DNA from: Bryopsis sp. KO-2023
Taxonomy: Eukaryota > Chlorophyta > Ulvophyceae > Bryopsidales > Bryopsidaceae
Direction of reading: 5' to 3'
Length of the DNA stretch: 64,000 nucleotides
Assembly (NCBI GenBank): GCA_030272585.1
Contig: BSYQ01000013.1
Span: 2,418,001 to 2,482,000, forward strand
Shown: piece after piece, positions 1-9,995 of the stretch
Position numbering within the stretch: position 1 is the stretch's first letter
Layout: each line of letters opens with the position of its first letter
The notes under the pieces: generated by a model
What the model saw: only the letters and a program-made list of their open reading frames with translations
The model's database searches: none
Told to the model about the DNA's origin: nothing
Made by a program: the position numbers and the translations under genes

Positions 1-1
1 G

Positions 2-310
2 TTGGAGATGGATTTCATAGAACCATCACAGTCACCATTTGGGGCACCCATCCTGTTTGTCCCTAAGAAAGATGGAGGGCTCAGGATGTGCCTGGATTAC
101 AGATGGCTCAATAAGAAAACCATCAAAAATAGGTACCCTCTGCCCTTACCAGAGGAGATGATTGACAGGGTGCATGGGGCTAAATATTTCACTAAGATTG
201 ACCTGAGATCAGGCTACTGGCAGATGCCTCTAAGGGAAGAGGACAGGCCTAAGACTGCCTTCAGAAGTAGATTTGGACACTATCAGTTCAAAGTGCTTTC
301 ATTTGGACTT
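2..310 (+). pseudogene. Reverse transcriptase, N-terminal part, of the older chromovirus
   Basis: An open frame from the window edge encodes the fingers and early palm of a Ty3-type reverse transcriptase, with [16 protein letters not shown] and [10 protein letters not shown] visible. Coding stops making sense exactly where the LTR of the nested element begins at 311. This is a fossil part of the older chromovirus. Confidence 0.85.
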
Positions 311-684
311 TGTAAAGGCGAGAGACTCGTTCGGGGTTTCCACAGGGATACGAACTCAATCGAGAAAATATTACAACACAATGTCCAGGAAGAACGTCCA
401 AGTCTCCCCACGCCCCTTTTCATAGTTCATTCGGTCAAAGAAACGGTTACTGGGCGCGGGGGTTCGAATCCTCCTAACCGTTTTCCACTAACTCCCATCG
501 TACCTCTAATTCCGTACAACCCAAGTCACTTCATCGGCTAGCCCGTTACATAACGATACAACCTCTGTAACTGTCACGAGACATCGCTTGGTTAAGTGAC
601 CTGATGTCTCACTCCAGACCTTCACGTCTAGAGTTCGATCCCCTATGTCTGCAAACCTCTTCCCACTAACTTGGAACTGTCACA
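311..684 (-). repeat. 3' LTR of the nested chromovirus
   Basis: This 374-bp LTR matches 6975-7348 at a constant offset of 6664. On the minus strand it begins TGTGACAG and ends CTTTACA. It carries a tRNA-minihelix-like fold at 441-483 and A-box- and B-box-like motifs at 589-599 and 631-642; these are discussed in the findings. Confidence 0.95.
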
Positions 685-944
685 TTCTCCCCCTGACCCT
701 TGAAGGCTGTCCCCAGCAAAAAGGGTCATTAAGAACAACTACCCAGCAGTGAATAGCACACAGAAAAATCCATAAGCACAAAGAAAAATAAGCCTCCAGA
801 AAAATAGAACTGGATCCAGAGGGCATGATCTCAGCAACAACACTCACTCCACTGAATCTCCAGCAACCCTTACTGATTCTCCAGGTCTCATTCCCTTTTC
901 CACTGAGATCTTATTTTGCTTCTTTCTTCATTCAACTTCACCTC

Positions 945-3900
945 TCAACTCCAGCCCCAGATCTTCTTCTCCTGATCTGTTGCAACAAGCTGATGCCGCT
1001 GGAAGTATGTTCTTGCCACTTCTCCACAGTTCTCCAAGTTCCTTACAGGCTCCCAACTGTCATGAGCTCTGTCATATCCTTGCCATCTGATCAGGAATTC
1101 CCTGGACATCCTCCTTCCTCTGCCCCTTCTCACTTCTCTATGCTCCAGGAATTCTTGTACTTCAAACTCAGGCTCACCATCAATGATGCTTGCTGGTGGT
1201 GGATCAGGCTCTCTCTCTCCATAAGAATCATCTTGCAGATATCTTCTCAATTTGCTCACATGGAACACTGGATGCAACCTCCACTGTTGTGGGATGTCCA
1301 GTTTGTAAGCCAGCCTGCCCACTCTTTCCAACACCTTGAATGGCCCAACATATTTGGGTCCAAGCTTCTTGCTTCTCCCACCAGCCAACTCAATATCCTT
1401 GGTGCTCAGTAAAACCTTCTCATGCACCTGAAATTCTTCTTCTCTTCTGTGCTGGTCTGCATGTTGTTTCTGCCTGTTCTGTGCCCTTGCAATGCATGTC
1501 TTTGCATGTTCAATATCCATTTGCAAATCTCCCAGAATTTGATTCACTCCTCTGATTGGGGACTCCACTTTTCCTCTGCCAAGCAATGCTGCTGGCACCA
1601 GAGGTTCCTCCCCCATGTTCAAGTAAAATGGGCTGTAGCCAGTACTGGCTTGCTTGCCCTGATTGTACACAAATTCTGCTGCAGTAAGCTTCAGATCCCA
1701 ATTGGATTGTTGATGATTTGTGTAGGCTCTTAAGCTCTCCTCCAAGACTCTATTCATCCTCTCAGTCTGGCCATCAGTCTGGGGATGCCTTGCTGTGGAC
1801 ATCTTCAATTGGGTTCCAGCCAAGGCCATCAGCTCCTTCCACAGCTCTGAGGTAAATCTTGGGTCCCTATCTGACACCAGGTCTTGGGGCATCCCATGGT
1901 ACCTCCACACCTCATCAAATATCATCCTTGCTAGACCAGCTGCTCCAATAGTTCCTTCACATGCACAGAAGTGGGCCATCTTGGATAACCTGTCAACAAA
2001 CACTACAATTGCATCCTTGCCCCTGGATGTCCTTGGTAATCCTGTGATTAGATCCAAGCTGACACTCCCCCATCTTCTCTCTGGTATCTGGAGGGGCTGC
2101 AAATCTCCAGCAAGCTTCTTGGTGGATGCCTTTGTTTTCTGACATACAGGGCAGGTCCTGCAGTAGTCTGAAATTTCCTTGTTCATCCTCCTCCACCAGA
2201 AATGCTGCTGCAATGTGTGTATGGTTCTATCCTTCCCTTTGTGGCCACCCATTTCACCATCATGTCCTTCCTTCAACACCAGAGCCTTGAGACTCTGTGG
2301 AACAACAATCTGGCCACTAGATGTCTGTAGAACTCCCCCTGAGGTCATCTTAAAGTTTGCTTGTGTTCCTTTGTCATAATCCAGCCTTTTCAGGGTCATC
2401 TTACAGACATCATCCTGCATCTGAGCATGTGCAACTTGAGCTTCACTCCATTCAGCCACTGGTTGTACTCTGATTGATTCCAATGCATGCATCTGCATCT
2501 CATTCATGGACATCTCTTGACATCCTGACACATCCTTTGATCCTTTTGGCAAATCCATTCCAGTACCCCCATTGGTACCTCCTCCATTTGAACATTTGGA
2601 CACTCTTGTAGTTCTGAATCTCTCTGGTACATCTCCAGCCTGGTTTCCAGCAACCTTCACCAGTCTGGATCCCAATGGTTCACCTGCAAATTCCTCAAAC
2701 AGTAGCTCATCTGCTTGGTCATCATTCCAGGCCCCCAAACCTTGGTATCCTCTTCCTTCCTTGCCCATGTTCTGATGGAGTGTTTCAGTCTTTGTCTTCA
2801 TGATTGATTGGGGCTGTGCATGCACATCTCCCCCTCCACATCCAGTTGATTTCAACCCTGGCTGTGGACATCTTGATAATGCGTCAGCCACAACATTATC
2901 CTTCCCTGGAATGTGGACTGTTTTGAATCTGAATGGGGCTAAAAATTCAACCCATCTTGCTTGCCTTCGACTGAGATGTTGTTGGCTATCCAGCCACAAT
3001 AAGGACTGGTTGTCTGTCCTCAAAACAAATTCTCTTCCCTCCAGATAAGCTCTCCACTTTTTCAAGCAATGAACAATAGCAAGCAGCTCAATTTCATGGA
3101 TGGGATACCTTGTCTCAGCATCTGACAGCTTGTGAGATTCAAATGCCACTGGATGTAATCCATCTGGCCCTTCTTGCATCAATACACCTCCAACTCCAAC
3201 CTGGCTGCCATCAGTTGCTATCACCCAAGGCCAATCATCCCTGGGATGGGTCAAAACAGGAGCTGAGCAAAGTGCATCCTTAAGATCCTGGAATGCATCT
3301 TGTTCTTCTCTCCCCCAAATGAATTGCTGGCTGCCTTTGGTCAAATTGGTGAGTGGGGCTGCTCTGCCACTGAAATGGGGCACAAATCTTCTGTAGAAGG
3401 AACATAGACCCATGAAGGATCTGACATCATGGACATTCCTGGGAACAGGCCATGCCTTGACTGCCTGCAGCTTATCAGCCACAGGACTGACTCCCTTGTG
3501 GGTCACCCAGGTGCCCAAAAATTCAACCTCCTTTTTCCCCACAGCAGATTTCACCAGCTTAGCATATAAATGATGTTTCCTCAGGGCTTCCAGCACAAGC
3601 TTCATGTGGGCTGCATGATCTTCAGGTGTGGATGAGTAGATTAGGATGTCATCCAGGAACACTTGCACAAATTTATCAATGTAAGGCTTCAGAATCTCAT
3701 TCATCATCCCCATGAAATGTCCTGGTGCTCCACTTAATCCCATGGGCATCACAAGGAATTCAAACTGCCCATACTTGGTTCTGAATGCAGTCTTTTCTTC
3801 CTCACCCTCTGCCATCCTTAGCTGCCAAAATCCAGCCCTCAAATCCACTTTGCTGAAGTATTTTGCTGAATTCATTCTATCCAGCATCTCATCCATTCTT

Positions 3901-6890
3901 GGTAATGGAAACTGGGTGATTTTTGTGGCTCTATTCAAGGCTCTGTAATCAATGCAAAATCTCAATGCACCCCCAGGTTTGGGTACAAAGAGTACAGGAG
4001 CTCCATAAGGTGAATGGCTGGGTCGAATCATCTGCTTCTCCAGCAAATAATCCAATTGTTCCCTCAAGGAATCAAGTTCTTTGGGGCTCTGCTTATATAA
4101 TGGTCCAAAGACAGGTTTTACTCCATCCTTCAGTGGGATCTTCATGTCCCAGGGTCTGTGTGGTGGCAATTCATCAGGTAAATCCATAGGGAAAACATCC
4201 CTATATTCCCTCAGCACCTCCTTTAATTCCTGCAGCTCTGGATCAACATCATCAATGAATTTCTCCAAATTTGCATCAGTACCATCCTCTGTTCCTTTCA
4301 CTTCTTGTGCTTCTCCTGGATTCCTGATTTTCCTTGCAACATCTCCAGTAGATGTCCCTGATCTCTGTCCATCCACCCCATCCTTTCCAGATGTATCCTG
4401 GACCTGCCTCACCAAGCATAAATAGGCTTCCCCACTCCTGTTTTTCAAGCATTTCTGTGCTTCTTTTGCTGACATCAAATTGATTTCTGATGCATCCTCT
4501 ACAGCAGTTGCTTTGGGATGAAATCCCTGAAGCTTGATGGGTGGATGTCCTTCTCTGTTGATGGTGATGACATGGCTTCTCCAATCAATCTGGGGATTGT
4601 GATCAACCAGCCATGCTTTTCCCAAGATAACCTTATGCTTCATTTGGGGTACCAGCCAGAATTTCCTTTTTACCACCCATGGTCCAAGCTTTATCCTCAC
4701 CACAGCTTGATGTTTGAGGATGATCTTGGAGCCATCTGCAAGCTCCACTGCCAGTGGTTGGTCTGTCAACAATTTGATTGCATTTGATTTTCCTGTGCCT
4801 TCATCCATAAAATCCCCTGTGGCTCCACTGTCAATCAGACATTTGACTGTGCATTTCTGTAGTTTTCCAGGCACATATAAGAGGGTAGATCCCAGGCATC
4901 CTTGCCCTACAGATCCCAATTTCCCCAGTGCCAAATCTCCTCTGTTTTCCTTGTCTTCTGTGACACAATTTCCTGTTGGTTCATTCCTTTTCCTTGCTGC
5001 CTTTTCTGTAGTCCCAGGGATCCCTTTCCAGCATCCAGATGCTGTTAGAACTTCCCTCTGAGTAGATGGACTCTCTTGACATGTCTCCTGATTCAAGGCT
5101 TGTGTGAGCTTGAATTGTGGGGCTAAAACCTGATTCCTCTGTGACTTAGGAATTCCTTTCTCCAGGTTTTCTGTAGCCTTTCCTTTGCTTTCGGCAACAT
5201 GTTTGTCTGCAGCCTTTTTGCTTGCAGCACTTTGTTTTCCAGCATCTTTGTAAGACATGGTCTTAGTTCCTGCATCCTTGTGGTCCATCCTGGTGTCTGC
5301 AACACTCCTTGTGTCTGCAACATGTATTCCTGGATGGGAATGCCTTGTGATTCTGTCTGCTGGTTGTGGGGGTTTTCCACCTTGTTGTGTCACAGCTGAG
5401 GGGCTAGGTTTCTTAACAGTGGTCTTACTGTTGCCCAAACCTCCTTCATTGACTCTCTGAGCTTGAGAGATGCTGGTGTCAATGAGATTACTGGCCCAAG
5501 ACACTCTCTGAGAACTGTTGGGTGTCTGCTTGTTTGGTGATTTGAGATTTCCATGGGCACCCTTCCCAATGGAATCACCATCTGCCTTCCCAGTAGTTCT
5601 TTGTACCACTATAACCTTCCCATCTCTGAAAATCCTCTTATTTTCCCATGTGATTGATCCTTTCCACTTGGTCACCCTTGGAGATCTGGAATCTCCATTT
5701 GATCTGAACCCCCTCCCCCCTTTGTCATTCTGATGGGACTTTCCACCCCCTATTGCATTCAATTGGCCTGGATCTGACGACAGTTGACACATATGCCTCA
5801 TTGACGTCTTTCCTTTGGGTAGTGAGAAATCCCTGTCAGATGTCCGCCGATGCGACGAATCTCTGGCACTCTGTGATCGATCTGTAGACGACTTCATTCG
5901 GGTCGATCGTTGTGATCCGGACTTCCTCTGGTTCCTTGCATTCCACGCAAAATGCATGTTGGACTTATCCCGATCACGTTCCATTTCTGTCGGTTCATTC
6001 GAATTCTCTGCTTTCGCCACTTCCATAGCTCGGTCAGCCTGCATGGCATGTTTGATAGCATCATCCAGGGTTTTTGGTCTCCGCACCAGAACAGCCTCCA
6101 TTGTCCTCGACTTCAGGGATTGTATAAACAGATGAAGGCGATCTTCTTTCGACATCGATGGCACTCTCAGAAGTAAGCGAGTGAATTCGGCCACATGTTC
6201 TGCCAAACATCCCCGCTTGTGTTGCATCCGATATAATTTCTCCCTTGCCAACATCCCGACATCATAAGGTTCGAAAAATCTCTTGATCCCAGCCGCCATC
6301 TTCTCCCAGTCGTATATCACTCCAGGCTCGTTCCGCCGCCGCTCTGATAACCAATCCAAAGCACTCCTTTTCAAAACTGAACTCGCCAGCAAACCCTTCT
6401 TTTCCTTGGGGCATCCCGACGCCATAAAATAAACATCCATCGCGTTTATCCACTCCGTAACACTCTCGTCTGGTCGTCCCGAAAATTCCGGAGGATTACC
6501 CAAACGTACAGGGGAAAATTGCCAAGTTTCCTCCATTGTTGCAGAACTCGATGCACCATTTCCGTTGGCGTCCGAGACACCTTCCTGAGACTTCTCTGCA
6601 GCTATCCTCAGCCTCGACATCTCGAGTTGCAACGACTCCATCGACGTTTGGTGTCCCCTCCGTTCATTCTCAACCGTTTCTTGTATTTCCAGCAGTCGCT
6701 GCTGTATGTCGACTCCGACCTCCAAACTTTTCTTGGTAGCTCTTTGAGTGGTACCATGACTTTCGGCGAACTCTCCGACCGTCTTGACCAGTTGACAGAG
6801 CTTTTCCTCCGTCTCTTTCTTTAACGCCAGTACTTCTGCGCGCATGACATCAATGTCCACAGTCGCCACTTTAGGGTTCGGGTTATCCAT
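945..6890 (-). CDS. Gag-pol polyprotein of the nested chromovirus
   Basis: A single frame of 1981 residues on the minus strand holds a gag with an N-terminal coiled-coil-like stretch and the retrotransposon gag core (residues about 120-290), a long Ser/Lys/Gln-rich linker, an aspartic protease (CLIDSGATGDF), a Ty3-type reverse transcriptase (VFLDDILIYSS), RNase H (ATDGSQVGVGGVL), an HHCC integrase with a DDE core (SLDLITGLP, DRDPRF) and a C-terminal chromodomain (FLIRWQGYDRAHDSWEP). One continuous gag-pol frame is usual for many chromoviruses. I saw no CCHC zinc knuckle in gag. The frame is open throughout, so the element looks whole. Confidence 0.95.
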   Translation of the reverse strand: MDNPNPKVATVDIDVMRAEVLALKKETEEKLCQLVKTVGEFAESHGTTQRATKKSLEVGVDIQQRLLEIQETVENERRGHQTSMESLQLEMSRLRIAAEKSQEGVSDANGNGASSSATMEETWQFSPVRLGNPPEFSGRPDESVTEWINAMDVYFMASGCPKEKKGLLASSVLKRSALDWLSERRRNEPGVIYDWEKMAAGIKRFFEPYDVGMLAREKLYRMQHKRGCLAEHVAEFTRLLLRVPSMSKEDRLHLFIQSLKSRTMEAVLVRRPKTLDDAIKHAMQADRAMEVAKAENSNEPTEMERDRDKSNMHFAWNARNQRKSGSQRSTRMKSSTDRSQSARDSSHRRTSDRDFSLPKGKTSMRHMCQLSSDPGQLNAIGGGKSHQNDKGGRGFRSNGDSRSPRVTKWKGSITWENKRIFRDGKVIVVQRTTGKADGDSIGKGAHGNLKSPNKQTPNSSQRVSWASNLIDTSISQAQRVNEGGLGNSKTTVKKPSPSAVTQQGGKPPQPADRITRHSHPGIHVADTRSVADTRMDHKDAGTKTMSYKDAGKQSAASKKAADKHVAESKGKATENLEKGIPKSQRNQVLAPQFKLTQALNQETCQESPSTQREVLTASGCWKGIPGTTEKAARKRNEPTGNCVTEDKENRGDLALGKLGSVGQGCLGSTLLYVPGKLQKCTVKCLIDSGATGDFMDEGTGKSNAIKLLTDQPLAVELADGSKIILKHQAVVRIKLGPWVVKRKFWLVPQMKHKVILGKAWLVDHNPQIDWRSHVITINREGHPPIKLQGFHPKATAVEDASEINLMSAKEAQKCLKNRSGEAYLCLVRQVQDTSGKDGVDGQRSGTSTGDVARKIRNPGEAQEVKGTEDGTDANLEKFIDDVDPELQELKEVLREYRDVFPMDLPDELPPHRPWDMKIPLKDGVKPVFGPLYKQSPKELDSLREQLDYLLEKQMIRPSHSPYGAPVLFVPKPGGALRFCIDYRALNRATKITQFPLPRMDEMLDRMNSAKYFSKVDLRAGFWQLRMAEGEEEKTAFRTKYGQFEFLVMPMGLSGAPGHFMGMMNEILKPYIDKFVQVFLDDILIYSSTPEDHAAHMKLVLEALRKHHLYAKLVKSAVGKKEVEFLGTWVTHKGVSPVADKLQAVKAWPVPRNVHDVRSFMGLCSFYRRFVPHFSGRAAPLTNLTKGSQQFIWGREEQDAFQDLKDALCSAPVLTHPRDDWPWVIATDGSQVGVGGVLMQEGPDGLHPVAFESHKLSDAETRYPIHEIELLAIVHCLKKWRAYLEGREFVLRTDNQSLLWLDSQQHLSRRQARWVEFLAPFRFKTVHIPGKDNVVADALSRCPQPGLKSTGCGGGDVHAQPQSIMKTKTETLHQNMGKEGRGYQGLGAWNDDQADELLFEEFAGEPLGSRLVKVAGNQAGDVPERFRTTRVSKCSNGGGTNGGTGMDLPKGSKDVSGCQEMSMNEMQMHALESIRVQPVAEWSEAQVAHAQMQDDVCKMTLKRLDYDKGTQANFKMTSGGVLQTSSGQIVVPQSLKALVLKEGHDGEMGGHKGKDRTIHTLQQHFWWRRMNKEISDYCRTCPVCQKTKASTKKLAGDLQPLQIPERRWGSVSLDLITGLPRTSRGKDAIVVFVDRLSKMAHFCACEGTIGAAGLARMIFDEVWRYHGMPQDLVSDRDPRFTSELWKELMALAGTQLKMSTARHPQTDGQTERMNRVLEESLRAYTNHQQSNWDLKLTAAEFVYNQGKQASTGYSPFYLNMGEEPLVPAALLGRGKVESPIRGVNQILGDLQMDIEHAKTCIARAQNRQKQHADQHRREEEFQVHEKVLLSTKDIELAGGRSKKLGPKYVGPFKVLERVGRLAYKLDIPQQWRLHPVFHVSKLRRYLQDDSYGEREPDPPPASIIDGEPEFEVQEFLEHREVRRGRGRRMSREFLIRWQGYDRAHDSWEPVRNLENCGEVARTYFQRHQLVATDQEKKIWGWS

Positions 6891-6960
6891 CTCTCGTCTC
6901 GCGTGATTGACTCAATTCGCCCCCAGGGCCAAAATCTTTATTCCCAGCTCGTGGGTCTTC

Positions 6961-6972
6961 GCTCCGAAACCA
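6961..6972 (-). promoter_or_regulatory. Primer-binding site of the nested chromovirus
   Basis: On the minus strand TGGTTTCGGAGC lies two bases inside the 5' LTR. It starts with TGG, as expected for pairing with the CCA end of a tRNA (tRNA end GCTCCGAAACCA). The same 12 bases occupy the same place in the two other LTR elements of this window. Confidence 0.8.
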
Positions 6973-6974
6973 TA

Positions 6975-7348
6975 TGTAAAGGCGAGAGACTCGTTCGGGG
7001 TTTCCACAGGGATACGAACTCAATCGAGAAAATATTACAACACAATGTCCAGGAAGAACGTCCAAGTCTCCCCACGCCCCTTTTCATAGTTCATTCGGTC
7101 AAAGAAACGGTTACTGGGCGCGGGGGTTCGAATCCTCCTAACCGTTTTCCACTAACTCCCATCGTACCTCTAATTCCGTACAACCCAAGTCACTTCATCG
7201 GCTAGCCCGTTACATAACGATACAACCTCTGTAACTGTCACGAGACATCGCTTGGTTAAGTGACCTGATGTCTCACTCCAGACCTTCACGTCTAGAGTTC
7301 GATCCCCTATGTCTGCAAACCTCTTCCCACTAACTTGGAACTGTCACA
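6975..7348 (-). repeat. 5' LTR of the nested chromovirus
   Basis: This is the second copy of the 374-bp LTR. It lies next to the primer-binding site and so is the 5' LTR on the minus strand. It is followed by GACTT, the right copy of the target duplication, after which the older element's pol resumes. Confidence 0.95.
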
Positions 7349-9740
7349 GACTTACTAATGCTCCAGCACAATATATGAACATGGTGAATGACATATTCAA
7401 GGATATGTTGGATTTATTTGTGCTGATCTTCATTGATGACCTTCTGATCTATTCCAGAAGCATCTCTGAGCATGTAGAACATCTGGCAGCAGTCTTAGCC
7501 AGGCTACAGAAGTATAGTCTATTTGCAAAGGCCACCAAAAGTGAAATCTGTGTGAAGGAAACAGATTTCTGTGGATTTTGGTTAAGTGAAAAGGGGATCT
7601 CAGCAATGGATGTGAAAGTTAAGGCAATCAGGGAATGGAAGCCCTTAAAGACAGTTACAGATGTCAGGAGTTTTCTGGGGATGGTTTCCTTCTATAGAAG
7701 ATTCATCCCAGACTTTGCAAAGATAGCAGGCCCTCTGCATGACTTAACTAAGAAGGATGTCATGTGGGAGTGGGGATCTGCTCAGGAACAAGCTTTTCAA
7801 TCACTTAAAACTGCATTGATGGGGAAACCAGTGCTGATCCATCCTAATCCAGTAAAGGATTATACTGTGATTAGTGATGCATCTGGGGAAGCAACTGGAG
7901 GAGTTCTCTGTCAGGATCATGGCTCTGGATTACAGCCCATAGCCTTTTGCAGTAGAAGATTATCAAAGTCAGAACAGAACTATTCAGTCTATGAGAGGGA
8001 ATTACTAGGAATAGCCTACTGTTTGATGCAGTGGAGGCATTATTTAGAAGGCTGCCCAGGACTGGTTACAGTCTTTACTGATCATCAGCCCTTAACAAAC
8101 TTCATGGATCAAAAAATGATGTCAAGGCCTCAGGCTGGCTCAGGGCAGGACATTTCCTCAGCATCAAACCAAAAATTCAGTACATCCAAGGGAAACTGAA
8201 TCTGGTTGCTGATGCACTATCAAGAAGTCTTCCAGCAGAGCAGGAACTCAAAGTAGTGAGTTCATTACAGCCTAGCACAGAAGAGATTACACTCTGGGAA
8301 CAAGCAACACTGGCAGATGTTGAAATCAAAGACATCTATAATCAAATACTGGATGGAGAGAGAATTCCAGGATATGGAATCAATGAATCAGGGTTATTGA
8401 TTTATCAAACTCAGGATGGACTCATGAAGTTATGGGTACCTCAGGAACTGAGGATGAAAGTCCTTACAGAAGGACATGATAATCAAATCTCTGGACATCT
8501 GGGAATAGAGAGAACTCTGGAGCTGATGTCCAGGAAATACTACTGGAATAATATGAAAAAGGATGTCCAGGAATATGTCAGGACATGTGAGGTTTGCCAG
8601 CAAATGAAACCTGAGTTAAGAGCTCAGAAGGGATTGCTGCAACCTATTCCAGTGGCTAATAAGAAATGGGATCAGATCACTACTGATCTAGTGACTGATT
8701 TACCCTCTGTTGATGGATTTGATTCAATTGCAGTATTTGTTGATAGATTGACTAAGATGGTAAAGTTCATACCCTGCAGTAAAACAATAGATGCACCTGG
8801 GTATGCAAGGATATTCTTTGATCACATCTTCAGGAATCATGGGATTCCCAGTGTGATAATCAGTGATAGGGATACTAGATTTGCTAGTAAATTTTGGCAG
8901 GAGCTAATGAGATGTGTGGGCACTAAAGTGAGAATGTCCACAGCCTTCCATCCTCAAACAGATGGACAAAGTGAAGTCAGCATCAGAACATTAGAAAACT
9001 TTCTAAGACCCTATGTGGAAGAGCATCCAGAGACATGGATGCAGGGATTAGGGATGGCTGAATTTGCAGCCAACAATGCTGTACACACATCTACAGGATA
9101 CAGCCCCTTCTACTTGATGTATGGGGTGCATCCTCAGCTGCCAGGAGATCTACTGGCTGGAAAAGCTCAAGCAGAAGCAGAGTCAGTTCAGGAAATGATA
9201 TCACACATGCAGGAAGTCATCAATGATGCCAAAAACAGATATAAGACAGCTCAAGAGAAGATGAGGCAGCAAGCTAATAAGAAAAGGAGGGATGTACAGT
9301 TTCAAGTGGGAGAAAAGGTGTTGCTCTCCACAAAGACATTGAATTTAGCAGTCTTGAAACATATTCCAGTGAAAATCAGAAGAAGATATATTGGACCTTT
9401 TGTTATTGCTGCTGCAGTGGGATCTGTGGCATATAGATTGGTGTTACCAGATGGATGGAAATTACATCCTGTATTTCATGTATCAAAGTTGAGAAAACTT
9501 CAAGAGAGTTCTAAGTTTCCTAGGGAGGTAATGGCACCTCCAGCAGAATTAGATTCTGAGGGAGAAGAAGAATTTGAAGTTGAGGCTGTAGTAAGACATA
9601 AGTTTTCAGGAAGAAAAAGGAGATTTTTAGTAGTCTGGAAGGGGTATCCACTTAGTGAAGCAACATGGGAACCCCAAGACAATTTATTGAATGCATCAGA
9701 GATCCTGGCTGATTATAAGAGGAGAGCTGGGATCAGGTAG
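7349..9740 (+). pseudogene. RT palm, RNase H, integrase and chromodomain of the older chromovirus
   Basis: This stretch carries, in order, the rest of the RT palm (FIDDLLIYS), the thumb with the Ty3 signature VRSFLGMVSFYRRF, RNase H (VISDASGEATGGVL), the HHCC zinc motif and DDE core of integrase (TDLVTDLP, DRDTRF, HPQTDGQSE), and a chromodomain near 9550-9735 (FLVVWKGYP). A C-terminal chromodomain places the element among the chromoviruses, whose chromodomain is thought to steer integration to marked chromatin. The region is a fossil with about one break. Confidence 0.85.
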
Positions 9741-9995
9741 AAGTTAGATGCACTTTGATTCTGTGGCTGAAGGATCAGGAATCCCAGTGACTAGGGGATG
9801 GGTTGCATAAGGGCAGTGAAGTGTTTTCTGAACTTCTGTGGGTTAAGGATTTTATGGGGATCTAATTATCCTTTCAGAAGTGCAGGGAGCTTGGGATTTG
9901 CAGCACCCTAGTTCAGAGTTACTTTTACAGAATCAGAAGGATGCATTTGATGGATACTTGGTGAGGGCACCAACTGCCCCCAGGGGGGAGGCAAT

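Larger units (their letters stand above)
311..7348 (-). mobile_element. Young, whole-looking chromovirus (Ty3/Gypsy) nested in the older one
   Basis: Two 374-bp LTRs (311-684 and 6975-7348), identical by eye, bracket a minus-strand element of 7038 bp. Both LTRs have TG...CA ends, and the insertion is flanked by the 5-bp duplication GACTT (306-310 and 7349-7353). Inside are a primer-binding site next to the right-hand LTR, one long gag-pol frame, and a purine-rich tract (685-702 on the complement) beside the left-hand LTR. Element structure, identical LTRs and an uninterrupted frame suggest a recent insertion. It looks whole. Confidence 0.95.

Noticed and set aside
825-1412. Plus-strand frame of 195 residues
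   Set aside because: It lies over the end of the gag-pol frame on the other strand, with no family resemblance; many such shadows cover 945-6890.
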